Shown piece after piece: positions 40,564 through 48,076 of a stretch of DNA of 50,503 bases. Both the position numbers and the translations under genes were made by a program. The notes below the pieces were generated by a model. It had not been told where the DNA came from and ran no database searches. It worked only from the letters and a program-made list of their open reading frames with translations. This stretch comes from Peterkaempfera griseoplana (GTDB lineage Bacteria; Actinomycetota; Actinomycetes; Streptomycetales; Streptomycetaceae). Numbering within the stretch: position 1 is the first letter of the stretch; each line of letters begins with the position of its first letter. Location: contig NZ_LIQR01000322.1 of NCBI RefSeq assembly GCF_001418575.1, forward strand, positions 1 through 50,503, given 5' to 3'.

Positions 40564-41723
40564 CGCAGTGCCTCCTGAGCGGCGGTGCGGGTGAAACGGG
40601 TGGGCAGGAAGGGGACGCCGAGCTCCGGCAGCCGACCGGCCGCCAGGTACTCGGCGACCAGGTCGCCGGTGACGGGGGCCAGCAGCACCCCGTTGCGGAA
40701 GTGGCCGGTGGCGGCGACCAGGCCGTCCAGCGCGGTGGGCCCCAGCAGCGGGGCGTTGTCCGGTGAGCCCGGACGCAGGCCGGCGGAGGTCTCCACCAGC
40801 GGCAGCTCGGTGATGCCGGGGATCAGCTCATGGGCGTCGCGCAGCAGCTCGTAGACGCCGCCCGCGGTCACCGTGGTGTCATGGCCGAGCTCCTCCATGG
40901 TGGCCCCCACCACCAGCTCGCCGTCCTCGCGCGGCACCAGGTAGATGTGGCAGCCACGGACCACCGCCCGGACGTTGCGGGAGAGGAACGGGGCGTAGAC
41001 GGGGGGTATGCGCAGTCGCAGCACCTGGCCCTTCACCGGCCGCACCGGCGGCAGCACCCCCTCGGGCAGCCCCGGCAGCAGATGGCTGCGGCTGCCGGCC
41101 GCCACCACCACCTGGTCCGCGGCCAGCTCCCGGCCGCCCTCGGCGACCGCCCCGGTCGCCCGGCCGTGCTCCACCGTGAGCCGCTCGGCGCGGGCCGCCA
41201 CCAGATCCACCCCGGCCCGCCGGCACGCCTCCAGCAGGGCCGCGCCGACCCTGCGGCCGTCGACCTGGTGGTCGTCCTCCACCAGCAGGGCGCCGCGTAC
41301 CGAGGGAGCCAGCATGGGCTCCAGCCGGCGGGTCTCGCGGCCGGTGAGCCAGCGCGAGGTGAGGCCCAGCCGCTGGTGGAAGGCGTAGAGGTCCTGAAGC
41401 TCCGCCCGGTCGTCCGCGTCCAGCGCCACCGCGAGGGTGCCGCAGGCCCGGTAGCCGGTGGGCAGGCCGGAGGCCTGCTCCAGCTCCGCGGCGAAGTCCG
41501 CGTAACGGGCGTTGGAGGCCATGCCCAGACGCAGCAGCGGCTCCTCGCCGTACTGCAGCTCGGTCACCGGGGCGAGCATCCCGGCAGCCACCTGGGCGGC
41601 CCCGTGCCCCGGGTCCGGGTCCAGCACGGCGACGCCGAGCCCGCGCTGCGCCGTACGCCAGGCGACGGCCAGCCCGATGATGCCGCCGCCGACGACCAGG
41701 ACGTCGGTATGGGTGCGTAGCAA
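40560..41723 (-). CDS. thiO: Glycine oxidase ThiO
   Basis: This 387-residue FAD enzyme has the VVGGGIIGLAVAWR dinucleotide motif, GAAQVAAGMLAPV, and the C-terminal GLRPGSPDNAPLLGP and ATGHFRNGVLLAPVTG of glycine/sarcosine oxidases. It oxidises glycine to dehydroglycine for ThiG. The start appears to be the TTG at 41723, just downstream of the riboswitch and a GGGAG-type Shine-Dalgarno contained within the riboswitch 3' end. This fits control by SD sequestration when TPP is bound. It is distinct from the amine oxidase of the cluster. Confidence 0.93.
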   Translation of the reverse strand: MLRTHTDVLVVGGGIIGLAVAWRTAQRGLGVAVLDPDPGHGAAQVAAGMLAPVTELQYGEEPLLRLGMASNARYADFAAELEQASGLPTGYRACGTLAVALDADDRAELQDLYAFHQRLGLTSRWLTGRETRRLEPMLAPSVRGALLVEDDHQVDGRRVGAALLEACRRAGVDLVAARAERLTVEHGRATGAVAEGGRELAADQVVVAAGSRSHLLPGLPEGVLPPVRPVKGQVLRLRIPPVYAPFLSRNVRAVVRGCHIYLVPREDGELVVGATMEELGHDTTVTAGGVYELLRDAHELIPGITELPLVETSAGLRPGSPDNAPLLGPTALDGLVAATGHFRNGVLLAPVTGDLVAEYLAAGRLPELGVPFLPTRFTRTAAQEALR

Positions 41724-41730
41724 GGCTGCG

Positions 41731-41822
41731 ACTCTCCCTTCGCCGGCATGACCCGGATCAGGTTCGGACGGTCGGAGGCCGCCGCAGCCTCCCTCTCAGC
41801 CCGGTGCGCCAGGCTCCCGTGT
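41731..41822 (-). promoter_or_regulatory. TPP riboswitch (THI element)
   Basis: On the minus strand the sequence shows the conserved order of the THI box: ACGGGAGCC, then GGCTGAGAGGG, then CCGAACCTGATCCGGGTCAT and finally GCGAAGGGAG. The closing stem overlaps the ribosome-binding region of thiO. Binding of thiamine diphosphate should shut off thiO-thiS-thiG. It ends about ten bases before the TTG start. Confidence 0.96.
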
Positions 41823-41889
41823 GTACGCCCACAGCCTATCTCCGCCCGGCGGCCGCCCCCAGGGCCGGTCCCCGGGTGCGGCCGCCGGC

Positions 41890-42309
41890 TCAGGCGAGGA
41901 TCTTCGCCTTGGCCCGCTCGTACTCCTCCGCGGACAGGTCGCCGCGGGCTTTGAGCTCGGACAGCTTGTGCAGCTGGTCGGCGCTGCTCGGGGCCGCCGC
42001 CGTCTCCCTGATGTACGAGTCCACGGCCTTCTGCTGCTCCCTCGCCGCGTGCTGCTCCCGGCTGCTCATGCCCCTGCCGCGGACGATCAGGTAGACCAGC
42101 ACCCCCAGGTACGGCAGCACGATCACCGCGATCATCCAGGCCGCCTTTGCCCAGCCGCTGAGCGAGTCGTCCCGGAAGAGGTCCGTGATCACCCGGAACA
42201 GCAGGAAGAACCAGAGCACCCAGACGAAGAGCCACAGCATCGTCAGGAAGAGCCCCAGCAGGGGGTAGTTCCCGTCCACGGCCAGCTGGGTCGGAGAGTA
42301 GTTGTCCAT
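41890..42309 (-). CDS. Small membrane protein with PLD-nuclease-N-like and SHOCT domains
   Basis: The 139-residue protein has two hydrophobic helices at about 17-42 and 56-78, with a WAKAAWMIAVIVLPYLGVLVYLI pattern usual for the PLDc_N/cardiolipin-synthase N-terminal domain. A short linker leads to a SHOCT domain at the C-terminus (HKLSELKARGDLSAEEYERAKAKIL). The function is unknown; SHOCT often occurs in membrane stress or secretion proteins. It lies upstream of the riboswitch on the same strand, separated by 67 bp, and divergent from the FAD reductase gene. It appears to be a common actinobacterial gene, not part of the cluster. Confidence 0.85.
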   Translation of the reverse strand: MDNYSPTQLAVDGNYPLLGLFLTMLWLFVWVLWFFLLFRVITDLFRDDSLSGWAKAAWMIAVIVLPYLGVLVYLIVRGRGMSSREQHAAREQQKAVDSYIRETAAAPSSADQLHKLSELKARGDLSAEEYERAKAKILA

Positions 42310-42382
42310 GATCCGAGTGGAACCGCTGCGACGACCCCCCGCATCCGCCGGACGGCCCCCACTGAGCCGTTAGATTGAGCCG

Positions 42383-43594
42383 GTGGCAGAACTGAGCAGC
42401 GACGGGCGGATCGTGATCGTGGGCGCGGGGGTGGCCGGCGCGCAGACCGCCGCCGCCCTGCGGGAGCACGGCTGGACGGGCGGGCTGACGCTGCTCGGCG
42501 ACGAGCCGCACCCGCCGTACGACCGGCCGCCGCTCTCCAAGGACGTCCTGCTGGGCAAGGCCGACAGCACGGCCTTCGACCTCGACTGGGCGGCACTCGG
42601 CGTGGAGTTGCTCACCGGCCGGCGCGCCCTGCGGCTGGAGGGCGCCGAGCAGACCGTGATCACCGACGCCGGGCCGGTGCGCTACGACCGCCTGGTCGCC
42701 GCCACCGGAGCCTCGGCCGTGCCGCTGCCCGGCGCGCTGGGCGTCCCGGGGGTGCATCTGCTGCGGACCGTGGACGACGCCCTGGCTCTGCGCGCCGCAC
42801 TGCGTCCCGGCGCCCGGGTGGTGATCGTCGGCGCCGGCTGGATCGGCGCGGAGACCGCCACCGCCGCCCGGGCGCTCGGCTGCACGGCCACCGTGGTGGA
42901 GGCCGGCCCCGAACCGCTGCCCGGCGCCCTGCCCGCCGAACTCGGCCGCCTCACCCGGGACTGGTACGCCGCCGCCGGGGTGGAGCTGCGCACCGGCGCC
43001 GCCGTCGCCGAGGTCGAACCCACCGCCGTCCACCTCGCCGACGGCACCCGGCTGGACGCCGACACGGTGGTCGTCGGCGTCGGGGCCCGGCCCGCCACCG
43101 GGTGGCTCGGCGACTCCGGGGTGACCCTGGAGGACCACGGCGCGGTGCTCGCCGACGACAGGCTGCGCACCACCCTGCCCGGTGTCCACGCGGTCGGCGA
43201 CTGCGCCTCCTTCCCCTCCGGGCGCTTCGGCGCCCGGCTCACCGTCCAGCACTGGGACAACGCCCTGCACGGTGCCCGCACCGTCGCCGCGGACCTGCTC
43301 GGCGGGGACGCGGCGCCGTACGACCCGGTGCCGTACTTCTGGTCCGAGCAGTTCGGCCGCATGGTCCAGTACGCGGGCCACCACCTCGCCGCCGACCGGC
43401 TGCTGTGGCGCGGCGCCCCGGAGGACGCGGGCTGGACGGTGCTGTGGCTGCGCGGCGAGGTCCCGGTCGCCCTGCTGGCCGTGGACCGCCCGCGCGACCT
43501 CGCCCAGGGCCGCCGGCTGATCGAGCGCGCCGTCCCGCTGGACGCGGCCGCGGCGGCCGATCCCGCCGTTCCCCTGAAGTCGGCGGCCCGCTGA
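42383..43594 (+). CDS. NAD(P)H-dependent ferredoxin reductase-like FAD protein
   Basis: The 403-residue protein has two Rossmann motifs, VIVGAGVAGAQTAAAL (FAD) and VVIVGAGWIGAETA (NAD(P)H), the YDRPPLSK segment near residue 48, a GVHAVGDCA motif late, and a C-terminal reductase domain with YFWSEQFGRMVQY. This is the rubredoxin/putidaredoxin-reductase group, which passes electrons from NAD(P)H to ferredoxins. The GTG start has no Shine-Dalgarno, and a -10-like TAGATT ends six bases before it, suggesting a leaderless mRNA. It could in principle reduce the ferredoxin of the cluster, though its location is in core genome. The 3' end lies in a 17-bp tandem repeat. Confidence 0.9.
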   Translation: MAELSSDGRIVIVGAGVAGAQTAAALREHGWTGGLTLLGDEPHPPYDRPPLSKDVLLGKADSTAFDLDWAALGVELLTGRRALRLEGAEQTVITDAGPVRYDRLVAATGASAVPLPGALGVPGVHLLRTVDDALALRAALRPGARVVIVGAGWIGAETATAARALGCTATVVEAGPEPLPGALPAELGRLTRDWYAAAGVELRTGAAVAEVEPTAVHLADGTRLDADTVVVGVGARPATGWLGDSGVTLEDHGAVLADDRLRTTLPGVHAVGDCASFPSGRFGARLTVQHWDNALHGARTVAADLLGGDAAPYDPVPYFWSEQFGRMVQYAGHHLAADRLLWRGAPEDAGWTVLWLRGEVPVALLAVDRPRDLAQGRRLIERAVPLDAAAAADPAVPLKSAAR

Positions 43595-43626
43595 AGTCCG
43601 CGGCCCGCTCAGGTCCGCGGCCCGCT
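43576..43626. repeat. 17-bp tandem repeat, three copies, spanning the reductase stop codon
   Basis: Three near-identical 17-bp units lie at 43576-43592, 43593-43609 and 43610-43626, with the core AGTCCGCGGCCCGCT. Copy 1 differs from copy 2 by one base and copy 3 by two. The reductase stop (43592-43594) is at the copy 1/2 junction. Replication slippage would change the C-terminus or 3' UTR. The region between here and 43734 has no gene. Confidence 0.85.
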
Positions 43627-43734
43627 GAACGGACCGGCCGCGGACCCCGGCCGCAGGGCCGTGCGGGGCGGCCGCGACACTGGAACGGCGGCGGCGGTTA
43701 CCCATCGGGGCCCGGCTGATGGCAGTCTGGATGC

Positions 43735-44100
43735 GTGAGCGAGATCGATCCCAAGATTGAAGCCCTGGTCCCGGCCTGGCTGTACCTGCCCGACATCTCC
43801 GAGCAGTGGGGTGTGGAGGTCACCCGGGTCCGCCAGATGGTCAAGGAGGGCGACCTGATCGCGGTCCGCCGCGGGGAGAACAACGCCCTCCAGGTCCCCG
43901 CCGCCTTCATCGGGGAGGAGAAGCCGGTCAAAGGTCTGATCGGGACCCTGACCGTGCTCAGGGACAGCGGGTTCAGCGACGAGGAGGCCCTGGAGTGGCT
44001 CTTCACCGAGGACCCCACCCTGCCCGGCACCCCCGTCCAGGCGCTGCGGGAGAACCGCGGCACCGAGGTCAAGCGCCGCGCCCAGGCGATGGCGGTCTGA
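43735..44100 (+). CDS. Rv2175c-type DNA-binding protein
   Basis: The 121-residue GTG-start protein begins with a winged helix-turn-helix-like segment ([37 protein letters not shown]), followed by an IPaaf-like turn and a helical C-terminal part ([21 protein letters not shown]). This is the pattern of Rv2175c from M. tuberculosis, a DNA-binding protein phosphorylated by the kinase PknL encoded next to it. Here a PASTA kinase lies about 4 kb away. It is five bases upstream of thiE, with which it probably forms a transcript. Target sites are unknown. Confidence 0.88.
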   Translation: MSEIDPKIEALVPAWLYLPDISEQWGVEVTRVRQMVKEGDLIAVRRGENNALQVPAAFIGEEKPVKGLIGTLTVLRDSGFSDEEALEWLFTEDPTLPGTPVQALRENRGTEVKRRAQAMAV

Positions 44101-44104
44101 CGCG

Positions 44105-44752
44105 GTGACGGACCCCGTACGGGCGCGGCTCGCCGACGCCCGCCTCTACCTGTGCACCGACGCCCGCCGGACGCAGGGCGACCTCCCCGAGTTCCTGGAC
44201 GCCGTGCTGGCGGGCGGCGTGGACATCGTCCAGCTGCGCGACAAGGCGCTGGAGGCTGCGGAGGAGCTGGAGATCCTCCAGGTCTTCGCCGACGCCTGCC
44301 GCCGCCACGGCAGGATGCTCTCGGTGAACGACCGCGCCGACGTGGCGCACGCCGCCCGCCCCGACGTCCTCCACCTCGGCCAGGGCGACCTGCCGGTGCG
44401 GTACGCACGGGCCGTCGTAGGCGACGGCATGGTCATCGGACGGTCCACCCATGCCGAGGCGGAGGTGGACGCGGCCGTGGCGGAGCCCGGCGTGGACTAC
44501 TTCTGCACCGGCCCGGTGTGGCCCACCCCCACCAAGCCAGGCCGCCACGCCCCGGGGCTGGGCCTGGTGGAGTACGCGGCGAAGCTGCAGCCCGCCCGGC
44601 CCTGGTTCGCGATCGGCGGCATCGACGCCGGCAACCTCGACCAGGTGCTGGAGGCGGGCGCCCGGCGGGTCGTGGTGGTCCGGGCGATCACCGCGGCGGA
44701 CGACCCCGGCGCCGCCGCCGCGGACCTGGCCCGCCGGCTGCGCGAGCTCTGA
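44105..44752 (+). CDS. thiE: Thiamine phosphate synthase ThiE
   Basis: The 215-residue TIM barrel has the ThiE marks: LYLCTDARR at the N-terminus, VDIVQLRDK with the pyrophosphate-binding residues, [44 protein letters not shown], and FAIGGID near the end. It joins the thiazole and pyrimidine phosphates into thiamine phosphate. It is on the opposite strand from thiOSG and separate from the riboswitch, directly after the Rv2175c-type gene. Confidence 0.96.
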   Translation: MTDPVRARLADARLYLCTDARRTQGDLPEFLDAVLAGGVDIVQLRDKALEAAEELEILQVFADACRRHGRMLSVNDRADVAHAARPDVLHLGQGDLPVRYARAVVGDGMVIGRSTHAEAEVDAAVAEPGVDYFCTGPVWPTPTKPGRHAPGLGLVEYAAKLQPARPWFAIGGIDAGNLDQVLEAGARRVVVVRAITAADDPGAAAADLARRLREL

Positions 44753-44753
44753 C

Positions 44754-44829
44754 GCCGCACACCGTGCGGCGGTACGTCCCCGTCCGTACCGGTCGCTTCG
44801 TACCGGTCGTTCAGTACCGCCGCACGGTG
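44754..44829. terminator. Inverted repeats between thiE and the convergent prenyl synthase
   Basis: A 16-bp perfect inverted repeat (44760-44775 with 44814-44829) encloses a smaller 7-bp hairpin overlap (44754-44760 with 44764-44770) and short GTACCGGTC repeats. The right arm includes the last codons of the convergent prenyl synthase gene. The location between two convergent stops supports a bidirectional terminator, with alternative folds possible. Confidence 0.65.
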
Positions 44830-45920
44830 GCGGCCGAGGCCAGTGCCCGCAGCGCGTCCCGCGCCGGCCCCTCGGCCAGCGGGACGGCCTCCAGCGCCGC
44901 GAGCGCCTCCGTCAGCAGGGCGTCGATCCGCTGCTCCACCCGCTCCGGGGCGCCGCTGCGGGCGATGATCCCGCGCAGCCGCTCCACCTCCGCGGGCGCC
45001 AGGTCGGGCGCGCCCAGCCGCTCGTCCAGCAGCCGGGCGTCGGCGGGGGAGCAGGACTCCATGGCCAGCGCCACCAGCAGGGTCCGCTTGCCCTCCCGCA
45101 GGTCGTCGCCGGCCGGTTTGCCGGTCACCGCGGGGTCGCCGAAGACCCCCAGCTGGTCGTCCCGCAGCTGGAAGGCCTCGCCCAGCGGCAGGCCGAAGGC
45201 CCCGTAGGCGTCCACCAGGGCCGGTCCGGCGCCCGCCAGCACCGCGCCCACCTGCAGCGGACGCTCCACCGTGTACTTGGCGGACTTGTAGCGGACCACG
45301 TCCAGCGCCCGCTCCGCGGCGCCCTCGCCCAGGGAGTCGCCCGCCACCGGCTCCAGGACGTCCAGGTACTGCCCGGCCATCACCTCGGTCCGCATCAGGT
45401 CGAAGAGCGGCTTGGCGGCCAGTACCGCCGCCGGGTCCAGACCGCAGCGCAGGAACAGCTCGTCGCACCAGCAGAGCAGCATGTCGCCCAGCAGCACCGC
45501 CGCCGACGTCCCGTACTGGGCCCGGTCGCCGCGCCAGCCGCCGGCCCGGTGCAGCATCTCGAAGCGGCGGTGCACCGAGGGCACCCCGCGGCGGGTGTCG
45601 CTGCGGTCCATCAGGTCGTCGTGCACCAGCGCGCTGGCCTGCAGCAACTCCAGGGCGGCGGCCGCGGCGACGATCCCGTCCGCGCCCGCCCCGCCGCCGG
45701 CGCCGCGCCAGCCCCAGTAGCAGAACGCCGGGCGCAGCCGCTTGCCGCCGTCCAGCAGGAAGTCGCGCAGCGCCGTGGAGGCCTCCGACAGCTGCGGGGA
45801 GATGGTCGCCAGCAGCCCCTCCTGCCGGCGCAGGAACTCCTCCAGCGCCCGGTTGACGCGCAGCCGCAGCCCCTCCCGGTCCACGGGGTTGGCGGTGTCG
45901 ACGGCGGCGGGCAGGGTCAC
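44811..45920 (-). CDS. Trans-polyprenyl diphosphate synthase
   Basis: GTG 45920 is preferred: GGAG lies about nine bases upstream, and the long in-frame extension to 46067 would run across the metF start. The 369-residue protein has the first Asp-rich motif DDLMD (101-105) and the second DDQLG with a following FGDP, plus GGKRLRP near residue 58, all for Mg-diphosphate binding. It condenses isopentenyl diphosphate with an allylic partner to give a C15-C20 or longer chain. It is divergent from metF, as idsA2 is near metF in mycobacteria. It may supply geranylgeranyl diphosphate or quinone side chains. It is not adjacent to a terpene cyclase. Confidence 0.93.
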   Translation of the reverse strand: MTLPAAVDTANPVDREGLRLRVNRALEEFLRRQEGLLATISPQLSEASTALRDFLLDGGKRLRPAFCYWGWRGAGGGAGADGIVAAAAALELLQASALVHDDLMDRSDTRRGVPSVHRRFEMLHRAGGWRGDRAQYGTSAAVLLGDMLLCWCDELFLRCGLDPAAVLAAKPLFDLMRTEVMAGQYLDVLEPVAGDSLGEGAAERALDVVRYKSAKYTVERPLQVGAVLAGAGPALVDAYGAFGLPLGEAFQLRDDQLGVFGDPAVTGKPAGDDLREGKRTLLVALAMESCSPADARLLDERLGAPDLAPAEVERLRGIIARSGAPERVEQRIDALLTEALAALEAVPLAEGPARDALRALASAATVRRY

Positions 45921-46060
45921 GGTGCGGCTCCGGTGCGAATGGGTGGAACGCCAGCCTAACCGGACAGGGCGGCGAGCCGTGCGGGCGCCCTTCGGCTGCG
46001 ATGTCTCACGACGTGGACGTGACCTGCCCCAGGTGTCCGGATCGCGGATAACCTGCACGT

Positions 46061-46978
46061 ATGGCACTGGGCATCCCCTCCACCAGAACGGACCGCGCGG
46101 CCACCGTTCGCGACCTGCTGGCGGCGGGGCACCGCTCCTTCTCCTTCGAGTTCATGCCGCCCCGCTCCGAACAGGCCGAGCGCAGGCTCTGGGACGCCAT
46201 ACGGCGGCTGGAGCCGCTGGCCCCCAACTTCGTCTGCATGACCTACGGAGCCGGCGGCAAGTCCCGCGACCGCACCGTCGACATGGTGGGCCGGATCGCG
46301 GCCGAGACCACCCTCACCCCGGTCGCGCACCTCACCGCGGTCGGCCACTCGGTCGCCGAGCTGCGCAACATCATCGGCCACTACGCCGACGAGGGCGTCC
46401 GCAACGTCCTCGCGGTGCGGGGCGACCCGCCCGGCGACCCCATGGGCGAGTGGGTGCGGCACCCGGAGGGCGTCAGCTATGCCGCCGAGCTGGTGGAGCT
46501 GATCAAGGGGATCGGTGACTTCTGCGTCGGCGTCGCGGCCTTCCCCGAGATGCACCCCAGGTCGGAGACCTGGGAGGAGGACATCCGGCACTTCGTGTCC
46601 AAGGTCCGTGCCGGGGCCGACTACGCCATCACCCAGATGTTCTTCCATGTGGAGGACTATCTGCGGCTGCGCGACCGGGTCGCCGCGGCCGGCTGCGACG
46701 TGCCGATCATCCCGGAGATCATGCCGGTGACCAACGTCAAGCAGATCGACTTCTTCGCCAAGCTCAGCAACGCGGCCTTCCCGGCGGCGCTCGCCGAGCG
46801 GGTGAAGGCGGTCGCCGACGACCCGGCGGCGGTCCGCGAGGTCGGTGTGGAGTACGCCACCGGGATGGCGGAGCGCCTGCTGGCCGAGGACGCGCCAGGG
46901 CTGCACTTCATCACGCTCAACCACTCCACGGCCACGCTGGAGATCTACCAGAACCTGGGCCTGCACGAGCGGGTCTGA
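46061..46978 (+). CDS. metF: 5,10-methylenetetrahydrofolate reductase MetF
   Basis: The 305-residue TIM barrel has the MetF features: FSFEFMPPR at the start with the catalytic Glu, [31 protein letters not shown], and [10 protein letters not shown]. It reduces methylene-THF to methyl-THF using FAD for methionine synthesis. A -10-like TAACCT (46049-46054) ends six bases before the ATG with no Shine-Dalgarno, which suggests leaderless translation. The 130 bp after its stop hold a probable promoter for the next gene (TACGCT at 47034) but no gene. Confidence 0.96.
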   Translation: MALGIPSTRTDRAATVRDLLAAGHRSFSFEFMPPRSEQAERRLWDAIRRLEPLAPNFVCMTYGAGGKSRDRTVDMVGRIAAETTLTPVAHLTAVGHSVAELRNIIGHYADEGVRNVLAVRGDPPGDPMGEWVRHPEGVSYAAELVELIKGIGDFCVGVAAFPEMHPRSETWEEDIRHFVSKVRAGADYAITQMFFHVEDYLRLRDRVAAAGCDVPIIPEIMPVTNVKQIDFFAKLSNAAFPAALAERVKAVADDPAAVREVGVEYATGMAERLLAEDAPGLHFITLNHSTATLEIYQNLGLHERV

Positions 46979-47108
46979 CGATCCCGCCGCAAAGACTCCG
47001 GTCGGCTGCGGCCATCCGGGTGCGGCGGCGCGGTACGCTCGCCCGACACACGCGCACGGCGCGGATTGGCCGGGCGGTGCGGTGCCGGGCCGGCGACTGG
47101 AGGTTTGA

Positions 47109-47963
47109 GTGGGCGTCGGGTACATGCTGCTGTACGCCGCATTCGTGGTCGTGGCGCTCTGGCTGGTCGCCGAACTGTTGCTGCAGAACAAGGCGCCGCT
47201 GGTCTGGCGGGCCCTGGCGCTGGCCGGGTTCCTCGGCGTGGTCGCCGGGATGCAGCTGGGGTCGGTCGCGGTCATCGGACTGGGAGCGGCCGCCTTCGCG
47301 GTCGGCCAGACCTTCGTCACCCTCTCGGTGAAGCGCGGCTACGACGCCGGCTGGTCGCTGCGGCGCCCCGACGGCTCCCTCCCCGGACCGCTGGCCCGCG
47401 TCCCGCTGCTGGGCGGCGAGGGCGAGCCGGACGAGGAACTGCCGGAGCCGGTCGGCGAGGTGGGCCCGGTCGAGGGCTGGGAGGAGGCCTACGCGGACGA
47501 GCCGGCCGACGGCCCGCACACGCCTCCGCCGGCCGCCGACCCGCAGCAGGTCTACGAGATGCAGCCGCTGCACGAGGACGACTCCGACGGCTACGGGGTC
47601 TACACCGGCGCCACCGCCACCCAGCAGGGCTACCACGACGCCTCCGGCTACGGGGGCTACCAGCAGCAGGACCCCTACGCCGCGGCCTACCAGGGCGGCT
47701 GGGACCAGACCCAGTACGGCGCCGCCGCCTACCAGGGCTACCAGGACGCCTCCGGCTACGGGGGCTACCAGCAGCAGGACCCCTACGCCGCGGCCTACCA
47801 GGGCGGCTGGGACCAGACCCAGTACACCCAGAACTGGGACCCGGCCCAGCAGCAGACCGGCTACACCGACTGGTCGCAGCAGCAGCACCAGGCCTACGGG
47901 GACTACGCGGCCCAGCAGCAGCACCAGCAGCAGCACCCCGACACCTGGCAGCCCTCCGCCTGA
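47109..47963 (+). CDS. Membrane protein with Gln/Tyr-rich repeat tail, function unknown
   Basis: The 284-residue GTG-start protein has two to three hydrophobic helices in residues 1-75, then an acidic Pro-rich linker, and a C-terminal region of about 130 residues rich in Gln, Tyr, Gly and Ala. The tail contains a perfect 27-residue duplication starting DASGYGGYQQQDPY with a 36-residue period. Such low-complexity aromatic tails often act as flexible or self-associating segments. I do not recognise a named family; similar membrane proteins occur near metF in streptomycetes, in my recollection. No catalytic motif is visible. Confidence 0.8.
   Translation: MGVGYMLLYAAFVVVALWLVAELLLQNKAPLVWRALALAGFLGVVAGMQLGSVAVIGLGAAAFAVGQTFVTLSVKRGYDAGWSLRRPDGSLPGPLARVPLLGGEGEPDEELPEPVGEVGPVEGWEEAYADEPADGPHTPPPAADPQQVYEMQPLHEDDSDGYGVYTGATATQQGYHDASGYGGYQQQDPYAAAYQGGWDQTQYGAAAYQGYQDASGYGGYQQQDPYAAAYQGGWDQTQYTQNWDPAQQQTGYTDWSQQQHQAYGDYAAQQQHQQQHPDTWQPSA
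47637..47825 (+). repeat. 81-bp perfect direct repeat inside the Gln/Tyr-rich tail
   Basis: Bases 47637-47717 and 47745-47825 are identical over 81 bp, with a 27-bp spacer (108-bp period). Identity at the nucleotide level including third positions means recent duplication or gene conversion rather than selection on protein alone. The unit is in frame, so copy-number change lengthens or shortens the tail by 36 residues. Confidence 0.9.
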
Positions 47964-48002
47964 GGCCCGCGGGGCGCGGGTGCCCGGGGGCGCGGCGGGC
48001 CT
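47963..48002. terminator. Hairpin after the Gln/Tyr-tail gene
   Basis: An 8-bp inverted repeat, AGGCCCGC (47963-47970) with GCGGGCCT (47995-48002), encloses a GC-rich loop that can itself pair. It lies between convergent stops at 47963 and 48059, consistent with a terminator. Confidence 0.55.
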
Positions 48003-48034
48003 GCTCAGAGGGCCGAGCGGGATCTGCCGGTCAA

Positions 48035-48076
48035 GGGGTGCCGATCAGGGGGTGCCGATCAGGGGGTGCCGATCAG
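48035..48076. repeat. 14-bp perfect tandem triplicate across a stop codon
   Basis: Three perfect copies of GGGGTGCCGATCAG lie at 48035-48048, 48049-48062 and 48063-48076. The leftward oxidoreductase stop (48061-48059) is within copy 2. Since 14 is not a multiple of three, slippage would shift the frame and alter the C-terminus. Confidence 0.9.
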
